64,000 nt of DNA from Lachnospiraceae bacterium (lineage in GTDB: Bacteria > Bacillota > Clostridia > Lachnospirales > Lachnospiraceae): the NCBI GenBank assembly GCA_015057025.1, contig SVFD01000007.1, forward strand, positions 1 to 64,000. Reading direction: 5' to 3'. The notes below the pieces were generated by a model, which had not been told where the DNA came from, made no database searches, and saw only the letters and a list, made by a program, of their open reading frames with translations. Shown here piece by piece: positions 32,494 to 40,064 of the stretch. Each line of letters starts with the position of its first letter. The stretch's first letter is position 1. Made by a program: the position numbers and the translations under genes.

Positions 32494-35151
32494 TTAAACT
32501 TCTCTTATTTGTTCTACTATACTGTATTTGCCGGCTTGGTTATACATAAAAGTAGGAATTGCCCATCCAAGCAGAACAAACATAGGTATAGCAAGGATGA
32601 CGGGACCAAGAGTGAAGTTTGCACTAAAAAACCAAAACATATTTTCCAGAAGGTTACCCACCAAAGGATTTATTATAAAAGAGAGAATCAAGGCAACCAA
32701 AGCTGAACTAAGGGCATAAAAGAGTCCTTCATATACCAACATATTTTTTAACTGCTTAGTGGTCATTCCTACAGCCTGTAATACGGCAAATTCTCTTTTA
32801 CGGGAAATGATTCCTGTCATAATGGCATTGAAGAAATTTAAGATTCCTACAATACCGATAATTCCACAAAGCAGACCACCCAACAGAAGGAACATATGTT
32901 GAAAACTTTCAAACTCGGCACGTATGGTGGCTTTGCTTTCATACATTAATCCGGAGGCATTATCTGAGGTTAGTTCGGCAAGATAGCTTTCGGCTTCTGC
33001 TTCTGTGGTGGCGTCAGGTGTATCAAACAGATAAAACATTGGCACCACTGTCTGGCCACTATCTGTTCTCAGTGATTCCACCGGCAGAACAAAACTGTAA
33101 CCACCAACCATAGAATAACGATGGCTCATGGAATGGGGAACTGTTACATAGGCACAAATGGTATAGTCTGCATCATGACTATTCATGCGGTAGTCTATGA
33201 ATTCCAAGGGAGTGTCTGCATTGCACGTTTCTCCGGTACGACTGTCGATATAATAGATAGATTCTATATAAGAGATAGTCTGTGTTGTACCAATTTCCGG
33301 ATAATAATCTAAATATTGTGCATTGCCGTAATCATCAGTATCAAGAACTATTGCTATGGCGTTTGTATCACCTTGAAGCATAGGAGTAATATCACCGTCC
33401 AAAACGGTCAGCTTTTCAAATAAAGGTGTATCCAATCCTTCAATCAGAGTGGTTGCACCTACCATATCATCACGGCGTTGTAATTGCGGCAAAGCCGCGT
33501 TGATTGCTTCCGGAGAGGTGTATTGCGACATCTCCGCACGCCAGCTCTCCACCGTCATCCAACCAATGGCAGGAATACCATCCAGTGTATATCCGCAACC
33601 GGCTAATGAACTTGAAGTATTGGCTTCAATCTGTGCAATTTCTGTTTCAGATAAGAAATCATTATCAGTAACTGCTGAACGGAAGTAGTCGGTGCTACTG
33701 ACAATAAAATCTGCACAACTCTGTCGTTCCAGATATTTTTCCATATCAAAACCATCTGTAAAGGTAGCTAGAATATTGAGAAGTACCACAGACAGCGCAA
33801 GAGAAATTACAACAAGGATAGTCTTGCTTTTATTTCTTCCTAAATTTGCAAAGGCCATTTGGTATACCTTGGCACCACGAGTGGCACGCCGTTTCTTTTT
33901 ATTGGTAAAAGCATCCGTATGCTTTGTTGCTTCTACAGGAGAAACCTTTGCCGCGATTTTTCCGGGACGGGAGCAGGATAACAAAACAGTAATAAGAGCA
34001 AAAAACGCAGAAATAGGAAAAATAATAAATGAAGTACTTACGGTAGCAATACTTGCTCCCAAAGTGGTTTCTGCCATTATTATGGGGGTTAAGACCGCAC
34101 CTATACCATATCCCAGTAACAGTCCAATCGGAATGCCTACTACACACAGAAGTAGTGCCTGCTGCTGTATGATGCGACGAAGCTGTCTTGATGTTACGCC
34201 AATTGTTTTAAGTAGTCCGTAAAATTGGATATCCCCGGTAACGGAAATCTGAAAAATATTGTAGATAATCAGATAACCGGTAAAAATCACTAGTGCAAGG
34301 AATGCAATAATGGCGATAACATTGGAGATATCTATGTTTGCACCAAGTTGGGAAGATGTATACCCCCAGTTGACACCGATACGGATAGACTGGTTCGCAC
34401 CTGTTTCATTTGAGGCATAACCTAGGTCCCAAGCTACCTGCTCCATTTGTCCGCCAATATCAATTGCAGATGGCATCATTACATTCAAATCTGTTCGGAA
34501 AGGCTCCATACCTAGAGATATGCCTTCCGCCTCGATGGCATTGGCATATTCTTCGCTGATATTAATATAGTGAACCGGATCAATATCATTGTATTCCCAC
34601 CATCCTACCAGAGTAAATGTTTCGGTTTTTTCATAGGCGGTCTGGCTTTTATCCCCCACAGAATATGTTAAAGTAATTTCAGCACCCAACTCCGGTTCAA
34701 TGCCCAAAAGTTTTAAGGCTGTTGTATCCATAGTAATCTCGTTTCTATTGTGTGGTTGATGTCCCATAGTTGGTTCGGCAAAACTCCATTTGGTACAGTT
34801 GCTATCCATGAAACTAACTTCGGCAGGCTTTTTTGCAAAGACACCGCTGGTAATATAGCCAATATTGGTACGAGCACCAACTGCTTTTACACCTGGATGG
34901 GAAGCAATGGCTTGGATCTGCTCGTCAGTTACTTCTTTAAACGTACCGTGGCAGTAACCGCCAATCTGATGAAATGTGTACATTTCGTAACTGGAATTGA
35001 TAGACATCATTACTGTAAAAAGAGACGTAAACAGTAATGTTGTCAGGGCAATGGCAATGATTGCAATAATGTTACGTTTGTGGGATGCCCACAAAGAACG
35101 TCTGCTTAAGCGACGAATACATTTTTTGTTTTTGATATTCATCTTTGCCAC
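32494..35151 (-). CDS. ABC transporter permease, FtsX/MacB type
   Basis: This 885-residue membrane protein has an N-terminal transmembrane segment (about residues 27-49), a large extracellular region, three FtsX-type segments (about 270-400), a second half beginning with another segment near residue 440, a second extracellular region, and three segments in the last ~130 residues (FFNAIMTGIISRKREFAVLQAVG is characteristic). This double-FtsX plan is typical of mechanotransmission permeases for antimicrobial-peptide resistance or lipoprotein/peptide export. It lies 6 bp after its ATPase gene. Confidence 0.85.
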   Translation of the reverse strand: MAKMNIKNKKCIRRLSRRSLWASHKRNIIAIIAIALTTLLFTSLFTVMMSINSSYEMYTFHQIGGYCHGTFKEVTDEQIQAIASHPGVKAVGARTNIGYITSGVFAKKPAEVSFMDSNCTKWSFAEPTMGHQPHNRNEITMDTTALKLLGIEPELGAEITLTYSVGDKSQTAYEKTETFTLVGWWEYNDIDPVHYINISEEYANAIEAEGISLGMEPFRTDLNVMMPSAIDIGGQMEQVAWDLGYASNETGANQSIRIGVNWGYTSSQLGANIDISNVIAIIAFLALVIFTGYLIIYNIFQISVTGDIQFYGLLKTIGVTSRQLRRIIQQQALLLCVVGIPIGLLLGYGIGAVLTPIIMAETTLGASIATVSTSFIIFPISAFFALITVLLSCSRPGKIAAKVSPVEATKHTDAFTNKKKRRATRGAKVYQMAFANLGRNKSKTILVVISLALSVVLLNILATFTDGFDMEKYLERQSCADFIVSSTDYFRSAVTDNDFLSETEIAQIEANTSSSLAGCGYTLDGIPAIGWMTVESWRAEMSQYTSPEAINAALPQLQRRDDMVGATTLIEGLDTPLFEKLTVLDGDITPMLQGDTNAIAIVLDTDDYGNAQYLDYYPEIGTTQTISYIESIYYIDSRTGETCNADTPLEFIDYRMNSHDADYTICAYVTVPHSMSHRYSMVGGYSFVLPVESLRTDSGQTVVPMFYLFDTPDATTEAEAESYLAELTSDNASGLMYESKATIRAEFESFQHMFLLLGGLLCGIIGIVGILNFFNAIMTGIISRKREFAVLQAVGMTTKQLKNMLVYEGLFYALSSALVALILSFIINPLVGNLLENMFWFFSANFTLGPVILAIPMFVLLGWAIPTFMYNQAGKYSIVEQIREV

Positions 35152-35157
35152 CTCCCA

Positions 35158-35829
35158 TTATTGATTGGTGACAATCCGACCGTCTTCAATGCGGATAATA
35201 CGGTCTGCCAATTGAGCAATTTCTTCATTGTGCGTAATCATTACGATGGTCTGTGCAAATTTCTGACTGCTGATTTTTAAAAGATTTAAAACATCCTGAC
35301 TGGTCTTAGAATCTAGATTTCCGGTAGGTTCATCTGCAAGAATAATAGCCGGAGCAGCAGCTAATGCACGGGCAATTGCCACACGTTGTTGTTGACCGCC
35401 GGAAAGCTGGCTTGGTAAAGCATTCAGGCGGTCATTCAATCCTAAAGTTTCAACAATTTGCTGTATAAATCCTTTCTTAATTTTTCCGCCATCCAGTTCA
35501 ATGGGAAGAACAATATTTTCATATACATTCAATACGGGAACAAGATTATATGACTGAAATACAAAACCGATTTTACGACGGCGGAAGATTGTTAAAGCTT
35601 CCTCTTTCAATGAAAAGATGTCTTTCCCGTCTACAATAACGCTACCGCTTGTAGGATGGTCCAAGCCGCCAAGCATATGTAGAAGCGTAGATTTGCCGGA
35701 GCCGGACGTGCCGACAATTGCCACAAATTCACCTTTTTCTACACTTAAATCAACTCCGTCCAATGCATGAACCGCATTGTCTCCGGAACCATAAATCTTT
35801 TTCAGGTCTTTTGCCTGTAAAATTTCCAT
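35158..35829 (-). CDS. ABC transporter ATPase, LolD/MacB type
   Basis: This 223-residue ATPase has Walker A GTSGSGKSTLLHMLGGLD (about residues 38-55), the Q-loop FVFQSYNLVPVLNVYENI, signature LSGGQQQRVAIARALA and Walker B IILADEPTGNLDS, in the arrangement of the FtsE/LolD/MacB class. The start at 35829 has GGAGG 9 nt upstream; longer in-frame extensions upstream cross a terminator-like hairpin and are not credible. It energises the permease encoded next. Confidence 0.9.
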   Translation of the reverse strand: MEILQAKDLKKIYGSGDNAVHALDGVDLSVEKGEFVAIVGTSGSGKSTLLHMLGGLDHPTSGSVIVDGKDIFSLKEEALTIFRRRKIGFVFQSYNLVPVLNVYENIVLPIELDGGKIKKGFIQQIVETLGLNDRLNALPSQLSGGQQQRVAIARALAAAPAIILADEPTGNLDSKTSQDVLNLLKISSQKFAQTIVMITHNEEIAQLADRIIRIEDGRIVTNQ

Positions 35830-35844
35830 AAATAAGTACCTCCA

Positions 35845-35895
35845 TGAAAAAATCTGTATGTAAGCAAAGAAGATATTCTTTGACACATACAGATT
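35845..35895 (-). terminator. Terminator or attenuator hairpin before the ABC ATPase gene
   Basis: On the minus strand AATCTGTATGT (35895-35885) pairs perfectly with ACATACAGATT (35861-35851), then six T's follow, ending only about 16 nt before the ATPase start. It lies between the sensor kinase gene and the transporter genes, leaving little room for a separate promoter, so it may attenuate read-through into the transporter. Confidence 0.7.
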
Positions 35896-35964
35896 ATTGC
35901 ATATAATTCTTTCCACATTCTTTCCGGCGTGAGATGAATTCTAACAGTTTTGAAAGAATTGGTA

Positions 35965-36864
35965 TTACTTTGGCAAAAATACGGAAAATGTGCTTCCTTT
36001 ACCGGGGATGGAAGCAACCATGATATAACCGCCCTCATCGGATATAATTTGGCGTGCCAGATACAGACCGATTCCTATACCTTCCTGTTCACGAGTACTT
36101 GCTGAACGATAAAAGCGTGTAAAAATTTTAGGTTGTTCACTTTCCGGGATGCCAATACCGGTATCTGCAATGTCAATTTTTACAAACATTTCATAGTTTG
36201 TAACAGAAATCGTTATCGTACCTCGGTCTGTATATTTGATGGCATTGTCTACTATATTCGCCAATGCTTCCGCGGTCCATTTCGGATCAAAGGTTGCAGA
36301 AATATCTGTATCATAAAGCTGCAGATATAATCCTTTTTCATTCGCTTTTAAAGAATATTGTTCTGCAATATTTTGTAGCATTGGTTGTAACGGAGTATGT
36401 TGTGGCAACAACGTTATAATACCGTTTTCCAGCCGGGACAGTTTTACAAGAGAGTCAATCAAAAAGCGCAGTTTTTCAGATTGTCTGTATATGGCTTCAA
36501 CATTTGTTCTTGCGGATGCAGAAAGTTCTTCTTCCTTAAGAAGTTCACTGTATAATAACAGATTCGCAATAGGGGTCTTGGTCTGGTGCGAAATATCTGC
36601 TATCAGGGAATTAATTCTGTCTTTTTCCAGAGTTAAATTATGTGAAGACGTTTCCAAGGCAGAAAGATAGTGTGCAAATTTGGTTTCCAAGGCAGATAGT
36701 TTGCTTTCATCAAAAGAGGTTTCGGTAAAAGAACCGTCCATTGCAGCATCCAGCATATTTTCAATTGTTTCAATTGTGTTTTCGGTTTTCTTTCGATTCC
36801 ATAGAACGATGGTCGTTGCCAACAGAAAAAACAGCAGTATTATAATCCAACCTATCTCATTCAT
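35965..36864 (-). CDS. Sensor histidine kinase
   Basis: This 299-residue kinase has one N-terminal transmembrane segment (about residues 5-22) and essentially no extracellular domain. The phospho-acceptor His is in ADISHQTKTPIANLL (about residue 93). The ATPase domain has NIVDNAIKYTD (N box), DTGIGIPESE and GIGIGLYLARQI (G boxes). Small kinases of this type next to FtsX-type transporters often sense through the transporter. It overlaps the response regulator gene by 8 bp. Confidence 0.9.
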   Translation of the reverse strand: MNEIGWIIILLFFLLATTIVLWNRKKTENTIETIENMLDAAMDGSFTETSFDESKLSALETKFAHYLSALETSSHNLTLEKDRINSLIADISHQTKTPIANLLLYSELLKEEELSASARTNVEAIYRQSEKLRFLIDSLVKLSRLENGIITLLPQHTPLQPMLQNIAEQYSLKANEKGLYLQLYDTDISATFDPKWTAEALANIVDNAIKYTDRGTITISVTNYEMFVKIDIADTGIGIPESEQPKIFTRFYRSASTREQEGIGIGLYLARQIISDEGGYIMVASIPGKGSTFSVFLPK

Positions 36865-37534
36865 CTTTTATCACCCAACTATAACCGATTCCATAAACAG
36901 TTTTGATGTATTCTTGCGCACCAAGCTTATCCCGCAGACGTTTCATTGTAACAGACAAAGCATTTTCATCAACATATTCTGCACCATCCGTCCAAATACG
37001 ATCTACAAGGATATTACGGGGCATAGTACGTCCGCGATTCTTAATCAGTAGATGTAATAATTTTTGTTCCGTTTTGCTTAGTTCTATTTTGGTATCGCCT
37101 ACATAAAAAATCATTAATTCAAAATCAAAACAAAAATGGTCGATATGAATCGGAGTATTTTTATGTATAATCGTTTTCTTTCGCAATTGAGTATTTACCC
37201 TTGCTCGCAAAACCGATAGGGAGAAAGGTTTGGTAATATAATCGTCTGCCCCCAGTTCCAAACCGTTTACAATATCCATATCCGTATCATTAGCGGTTAG
37301 TAAAATGACCGGTATGTTTGGCATATTTGTTTTGATTTCCTGCAACAAATCAAGTCCGCTACCGTCCGGCAGGTTTATGTCTAATAAAACAAGAGATACC
37401 TCGCCACAAAGTAGTTGGTCTCTTGCTGTTTTTAAATCCTGACAGGATATAATCTGACGATTATCTGCTTTCAAAGCTTTGCTTAATCCTTGATTTAAGC
37501 CTTTATCATCTTCGATAATCAATAACTGCTCCAT
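36857..37534 (-). CDS. OmpR-family response regulator
   Basis: This 225-residue regulator has a receiver domain (residues 1-115; acidic pocket EDD, phospho-acceptor Asp in LLDINLPDGSG, Lys in ITKPFS) and a C-terminal winged helix (about 130-222; LSKTEQKLLHLLI and VDENALSVTMKRLRDKLG). It heads the operon with the kinase and, past a hairpin, the ABC transporter, its probable target. Confidence 0.92.
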   Translation of the reverse strand: MEQLLIIEDDKGLNQGLSKALKADNRQIISCQDLKTARDQLLCGEVSLVLLDINLPDGSGLDLLQEIKTNMPNIPVILLTANDTDMDIVNGLELGADDYITKPFSLSVLRARVNTQLRKKTIIHKNTPIHIDHFCFDFELMIFYVGDTKIELSKTEQKLLHLLIKNRGRTMPRNILVDRIWTDGAEYVDENALSVTMKRLRDKLGAQEYIKTVYGIGYSWVIKDE

Positions 37535-37575
37535 ATATTTCGTTCCTCATTTAGTAAAACTTGAATACCTGATTT

Positions 37576-37604
37576 ATTATAGCAAGGGAAAGAGGAAAGG
37601 TAAA
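37576..37604 (-). promoter_or_regulatory. Promoter of the two-component system
   Basis: On the minus strand TTTACC (37604-37599), a 17-bp spacer and TATAAT (37581-37576) lie about 42 bp before the regulator start. The stretch 37605-37740 holds no gene; a weak long hairpin ending in GGGCTCTTTT (about 37715-37725) is visible there. Confidence 0.65.
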
Positions 37605-37742
37605 CTCCGGATTTTTGTATACAAATAAGATGCAGGCACTTAAATGAATAGATAATTTGAGAGCTTTCGAAAAGCCTTGCAATGAACGGTGTGCTTTGAA
37701 ACGATGTGTTTCAGGGCTCTTTTAACGATTAAAATAAAAAAT

Positions 37743-37813
37743 TATCGAAAAACGATAAAAAGTTGTTGACAAACGAAAATAATGTGATATTATGGATTTA
37801 TCGATAAACGTTA
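37743..37813 (+). promoter_or_regulatory. Promoter flanked by TATCG-N5-CGATA operators
   Basis: TTGACA (37766-37771), a 16-bp spacer and extended -10 TGATATTAT (TATTAT 37788-37793) form a strong promoter. TATCGAAAAACGATA (37743-37757) lies upstream of the -35 and TATCGATAAACGTTA (37799-37813) at the transcription start, centred 56 bp apart. They are probable operators, most likely for the XRE regulator encoded at the end of the operon. Confidence 0.6.
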
Positions 37814-37864
37814 AATATTTAACTTTTTGCGCAAATATGTAACTTTTTAAAGTCGGAGGTGAAA

Positions 37865-38470
37865 ATGCATTTATTATTAAGCAAAATTGTAAGCAGTATA
37901 TTACAGATTATTTTATTTGCAATCATACCTTTTATCTGGTGGTTCGTTACTGTAAGAAAAAAGCAAAGCTTTCCGCAGTGGATTGGATTAAAAAAGATGA
38001 AATGGAATAAGAAGGTATTTATAGCCACTTTTATCGTAACCGTTGCTTTTATGTTCCTGGGAATGTTGACATTATATATGTTGAAAGATATTGAAATTGC
38101 AACTTCTGAATTTGCGGGACTTGGATTACAGGCGATTCCGGCAATTGTAATCTATGCAACATTTAATACTGCTTTACCGGAAGAAATTTTATTCAGAGGA
38201 TTTTTATTAAAAAGAATCCAAAATAAATTCGGATTTGGTGTAGCCAACGTTGTTCAGGCTTTAATATTCGGCCTCATACATGGAGTTATGTTTTTGGGAG
38301 TGGTAGGAGTTGCCAAAGCATTGATTGTGATTATATTTACGGGTGTTGTTGCGTGGTTAATGGGTTATATTAATGAGAAGAAGTGCGAAGGGTCCATTAT
38401 TCCGAGTTGGATAATACATACTATTTCAAATATATTTGCAGGAATCTGCGCGGCATTTTCTCTTATCTAA
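37865..38470 (+). CDS. CPBP-family intramembrane metalloprotease
   Basis: This 201-residue membrane protein has about six hydrophobic segments and the CPBP (CAAX protease and bacteriocin-processing) motifs: EEILFRGFLL (about residues 108-117), FGLIHGVMF with the metal-ligand His, and a later WIIHTISN. Such proteins are site-2-type membrane proteases linked with peptide processing or self-immunity. ATG 37865 follows GGAGG by 5 nt; GTG 37859 is in frame but overlaps the ribosome binding site. It is the first gene of a three-gene operon. Confidence 0.85.
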   Translation: MHLLLSKIVSSILQIILFAIIPFIWWFVTVRKKQSFPQWIGLKKMKWNKKVFIATFIVTVAFMFLGMLTLYMLKDIEIATSEFAGLGLQAIPAIVIYATFNTALPEEILFRGFLLKRIQNKFGFGVANVVQALIFGLIHGVMFLGVVGVAKALIVIIFTGVVAWLMGYINEKKCEGSIIPSWIIHTISNIFAGICAAFSLI

Positions 38471-38517
38471 AATGGAAAGTAGCAATTATTAAGAAGATTA
38501 AAAACGGAGGATTAAAA

Positions 38518-39213
38518 ATGAAACAGGAAGTTGTAGCAAAAATTAATAAGTTTGGTAAAATCGGTGAAGTCATAGCACAGATCAGTCGTATCTTAGTGAT
38601 TTTGAGCGCTGTAATTTTATTGGCAACAGGAATTTTGATGCTGGCAATGCCAAAGGATTTGTTTACTTTGGATTATTATGTCGGTATGGATATGCAGGTG
38701 GATTTGGATACAATTGGTGAGAAAATTACAGAAGAAGATATGGCAGAGCTTGAGGCGGATGCGTATACAGTAACTACATCGGATACAGAAATGGTTATAG
38801 TAGGTGTTGAAGCAGATGAAGAAGCAAATACATTAAATGTTAATTTTGCATCTGAACCTACGAATATGTTTAATACATCCAAAATTGTGATTTTTATCTT
38901 GTTGCAGTTGCTTTTAATGGTAGCTAATTTTATAACAATTACTTTTATTGTTAAGCTCTGCAAGGAATTTAAAACCTGTGAGACACCTTTTTCTGTGGGC
39001 GTAATTAAGCGCATCAAGCAGGTTGGATTTTCGTTAATTCCCTGGTGCATTGTGTACCCTACAGCAGAAGCAGCTGCGAATTTTATGGTATCAAACAACT
39101 TGAATATCAGCATTGATATCGGTATGATTATTATGGTGCTTGTTGTTTTGGCATTGGCGTATATTTTCCAATATGGTGCCATGTTGCAGCAGGAATCTGA
39201 CGAGACATTATAA
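38518..39213 (+). CDS. DUF2975-like membrane protein
   Basis: This 231-residue protein has four hydrophobic segments (about residues 20-45, 120-145, 168-185 and 195-222) with an acidic extracytoplasmic loop between the first two. The layout and the small XRE gene directly downstream match DUF2975 proteins, which usually pair with a YozG-type regulator. ATG 38518 follows CGGAGG. Function is unknown; the pair may act as membrane sensor and DNA-binding partner. Confidence 0.75.
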   Translation: MKQEVVAKINKFGKIGEVIAQISRILVILSAVILLATGILMLAMPKDLFTLDYYVGMDMQVDLDTIGEKITEEDMAELEADAYTVTTSDTEMVIVGVEADEEANTLNVNFASEPTNMFNTSKIVIFILLQLLLMVANFITITFIVKLCKEFKTCETPFSVGVIKRIKQVGFSLIPWCIVYPTAEAAANFMVSNNLNISIDIGMIIMVLVVLALAYIFQYGAMLQQESDETL

Positions 39214-39228
39214 AAGGGGGACGCGATT

Positions 39229-39456
39229 ATGGGTAAAATTGTATTACGGCTGGACCGTGTGATGGCGGACCGTAAAATAAGTTTGAATGAATTGTCGGAG
39301 ATGGTTGGCGTTACCAACGTGAATTTATCCAAGATGAAAACCGGTAAAATCAGTGCCATCCGGTTTTCAACGCTAGAGGCTATTTGTGAGGCTTTGCATT
39401 GTCAGCCGGGGGATATTTTAGAGTATGATGAGACGGCAGTTAGCGAGGACGCATAA
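39229..39456 (+). CDS. Small YozG-like XRE regulator
   Basis: This 75-residue protein is almost entirely a Cro/CI-type HTH of the HTH_26 kind: KIVLRLDRVMADRKISLNEL, then VGVTNVNLSKMKTGKISAIR and LEAICEALHCQPGDILEY. It follows the DUF2975 gene by 15 bp with GGGGG as the ribosome binding site. It is the natural candidate to bind the TATCG-N5-CGATA sites at the operon promoter. Confidence 0.88.
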   Translation: MGKIVLRLDRVMADRKISLNELSEMVGVTNVNLSKMKTGKISAIRFSTLEAICEALHCQPGDILEYDETAVSEDA

Positions 39457-39467
39457 ATTGTGACATG

Positions 39468-39503
39468 AAAGGAACATCCATCGAAAGTGGGATGTTCCTT
39501 TTT
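39468..39503 (+). terminator. Terminator of the CPBP/DUF2975/XRE operon
   Basis: AAAGGAACATC and GATGTTCCTTT pair perfectly and are followed by T's. Confidence 0.9.
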
Positions 39504-39537
39504 GTGTAAGAGTAAGAAAATATTTTTATAAATAATA

Positions 39538-39593
39538 TTGACAGTGCAGGTCGAATGCGTTAGACTATAGAAAAGGTTTAACGTATTCGACCT
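39538..39593 (+). promoter_or_regulatory. Promoter and operator of the BlaI/M56 operon
   Basis: TTGACA (39538-39543), a 17-bp spacer and TAGACT (39561-39566) form the promoter. AGGTCGAATGCGTTA (39548-39562) in the spacer and TAACGTATTCGACCT (39579-39593) past the start are inverted repeats of each other with one mismatch in 15. The placement matches BlaI-type operators, but the sequence lacks the classical TACA/TGTA core. Confidence 0.7.
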
Positions 39594-39698
39594 TATGCTT
39601 TGGATGAGGTAGAAAGTATAAAAAGATATATTTTATATTCCATGTATAAAAAGGTTGTTGGCAGTTGAAAAGTGTTATTTAAGAAAGGAAGATGATAA

Positions 39699-40061
39699 AT
39701 GGAGACACCGAAAGTATTTGAAAGTGAGTATCGTTTCTGCTTAATTCTTTGGGAGCATGAGCCTGTAAAAAGTACGGAGCTTGTGAAATTATGTCAGGAG
39801 GAATTGGGCTGGAAAAAGGCCACTACATATACGGTAATCAAGCGCCTTGCGGAGCGCGGCGTGTTAAAAAGTGAAGATGCGGTGGTGACTTCTCTGGTAT
39901 CCAAGGAAGATATTCAAGCGGCTGAGATTGATGAATTGGTGGAGAAGACGTTTGAGGGCTCACTCCCTGCTTTTATTGCAGCTTTTAGCAGACATAAAAA
40001 ATTATCTGCTAAAGAAGTGGCAGAACTTCGTAACTTGATTGATTCGTATGAGGAGGAATAG
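39699..40061 (+). CDS. BlaI/MecI-family repressor
   Basis: This 120-residue protein has the BlaI/MecI winged helix (residues about 6-75; FCLILWEHEPVKSTELVKL, WKKATTYTVIKRLAERGVL) and the C-terminal dimerisation helices (about 80-118). It likely represses its own promoter and is inactivated through the M56 protease-sensor encoded 3 bp downstream. No beta-lactamase or PBP gene is nearby, so the signal is probably not a beta-lactam. Confidence 0.9.
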   Translation: METPKVFESEYRFCLILWEHEPVKSTELVKLCQEELGWKKATTYTVIKRLAERGVLKSEDAVVTSLVSKEDIQAAEIDELVEKTFEGSLPAFIAAFSRHKKLSAKEVAELRNLIDSYEEE

Positions 40062-40064
40062 TAT

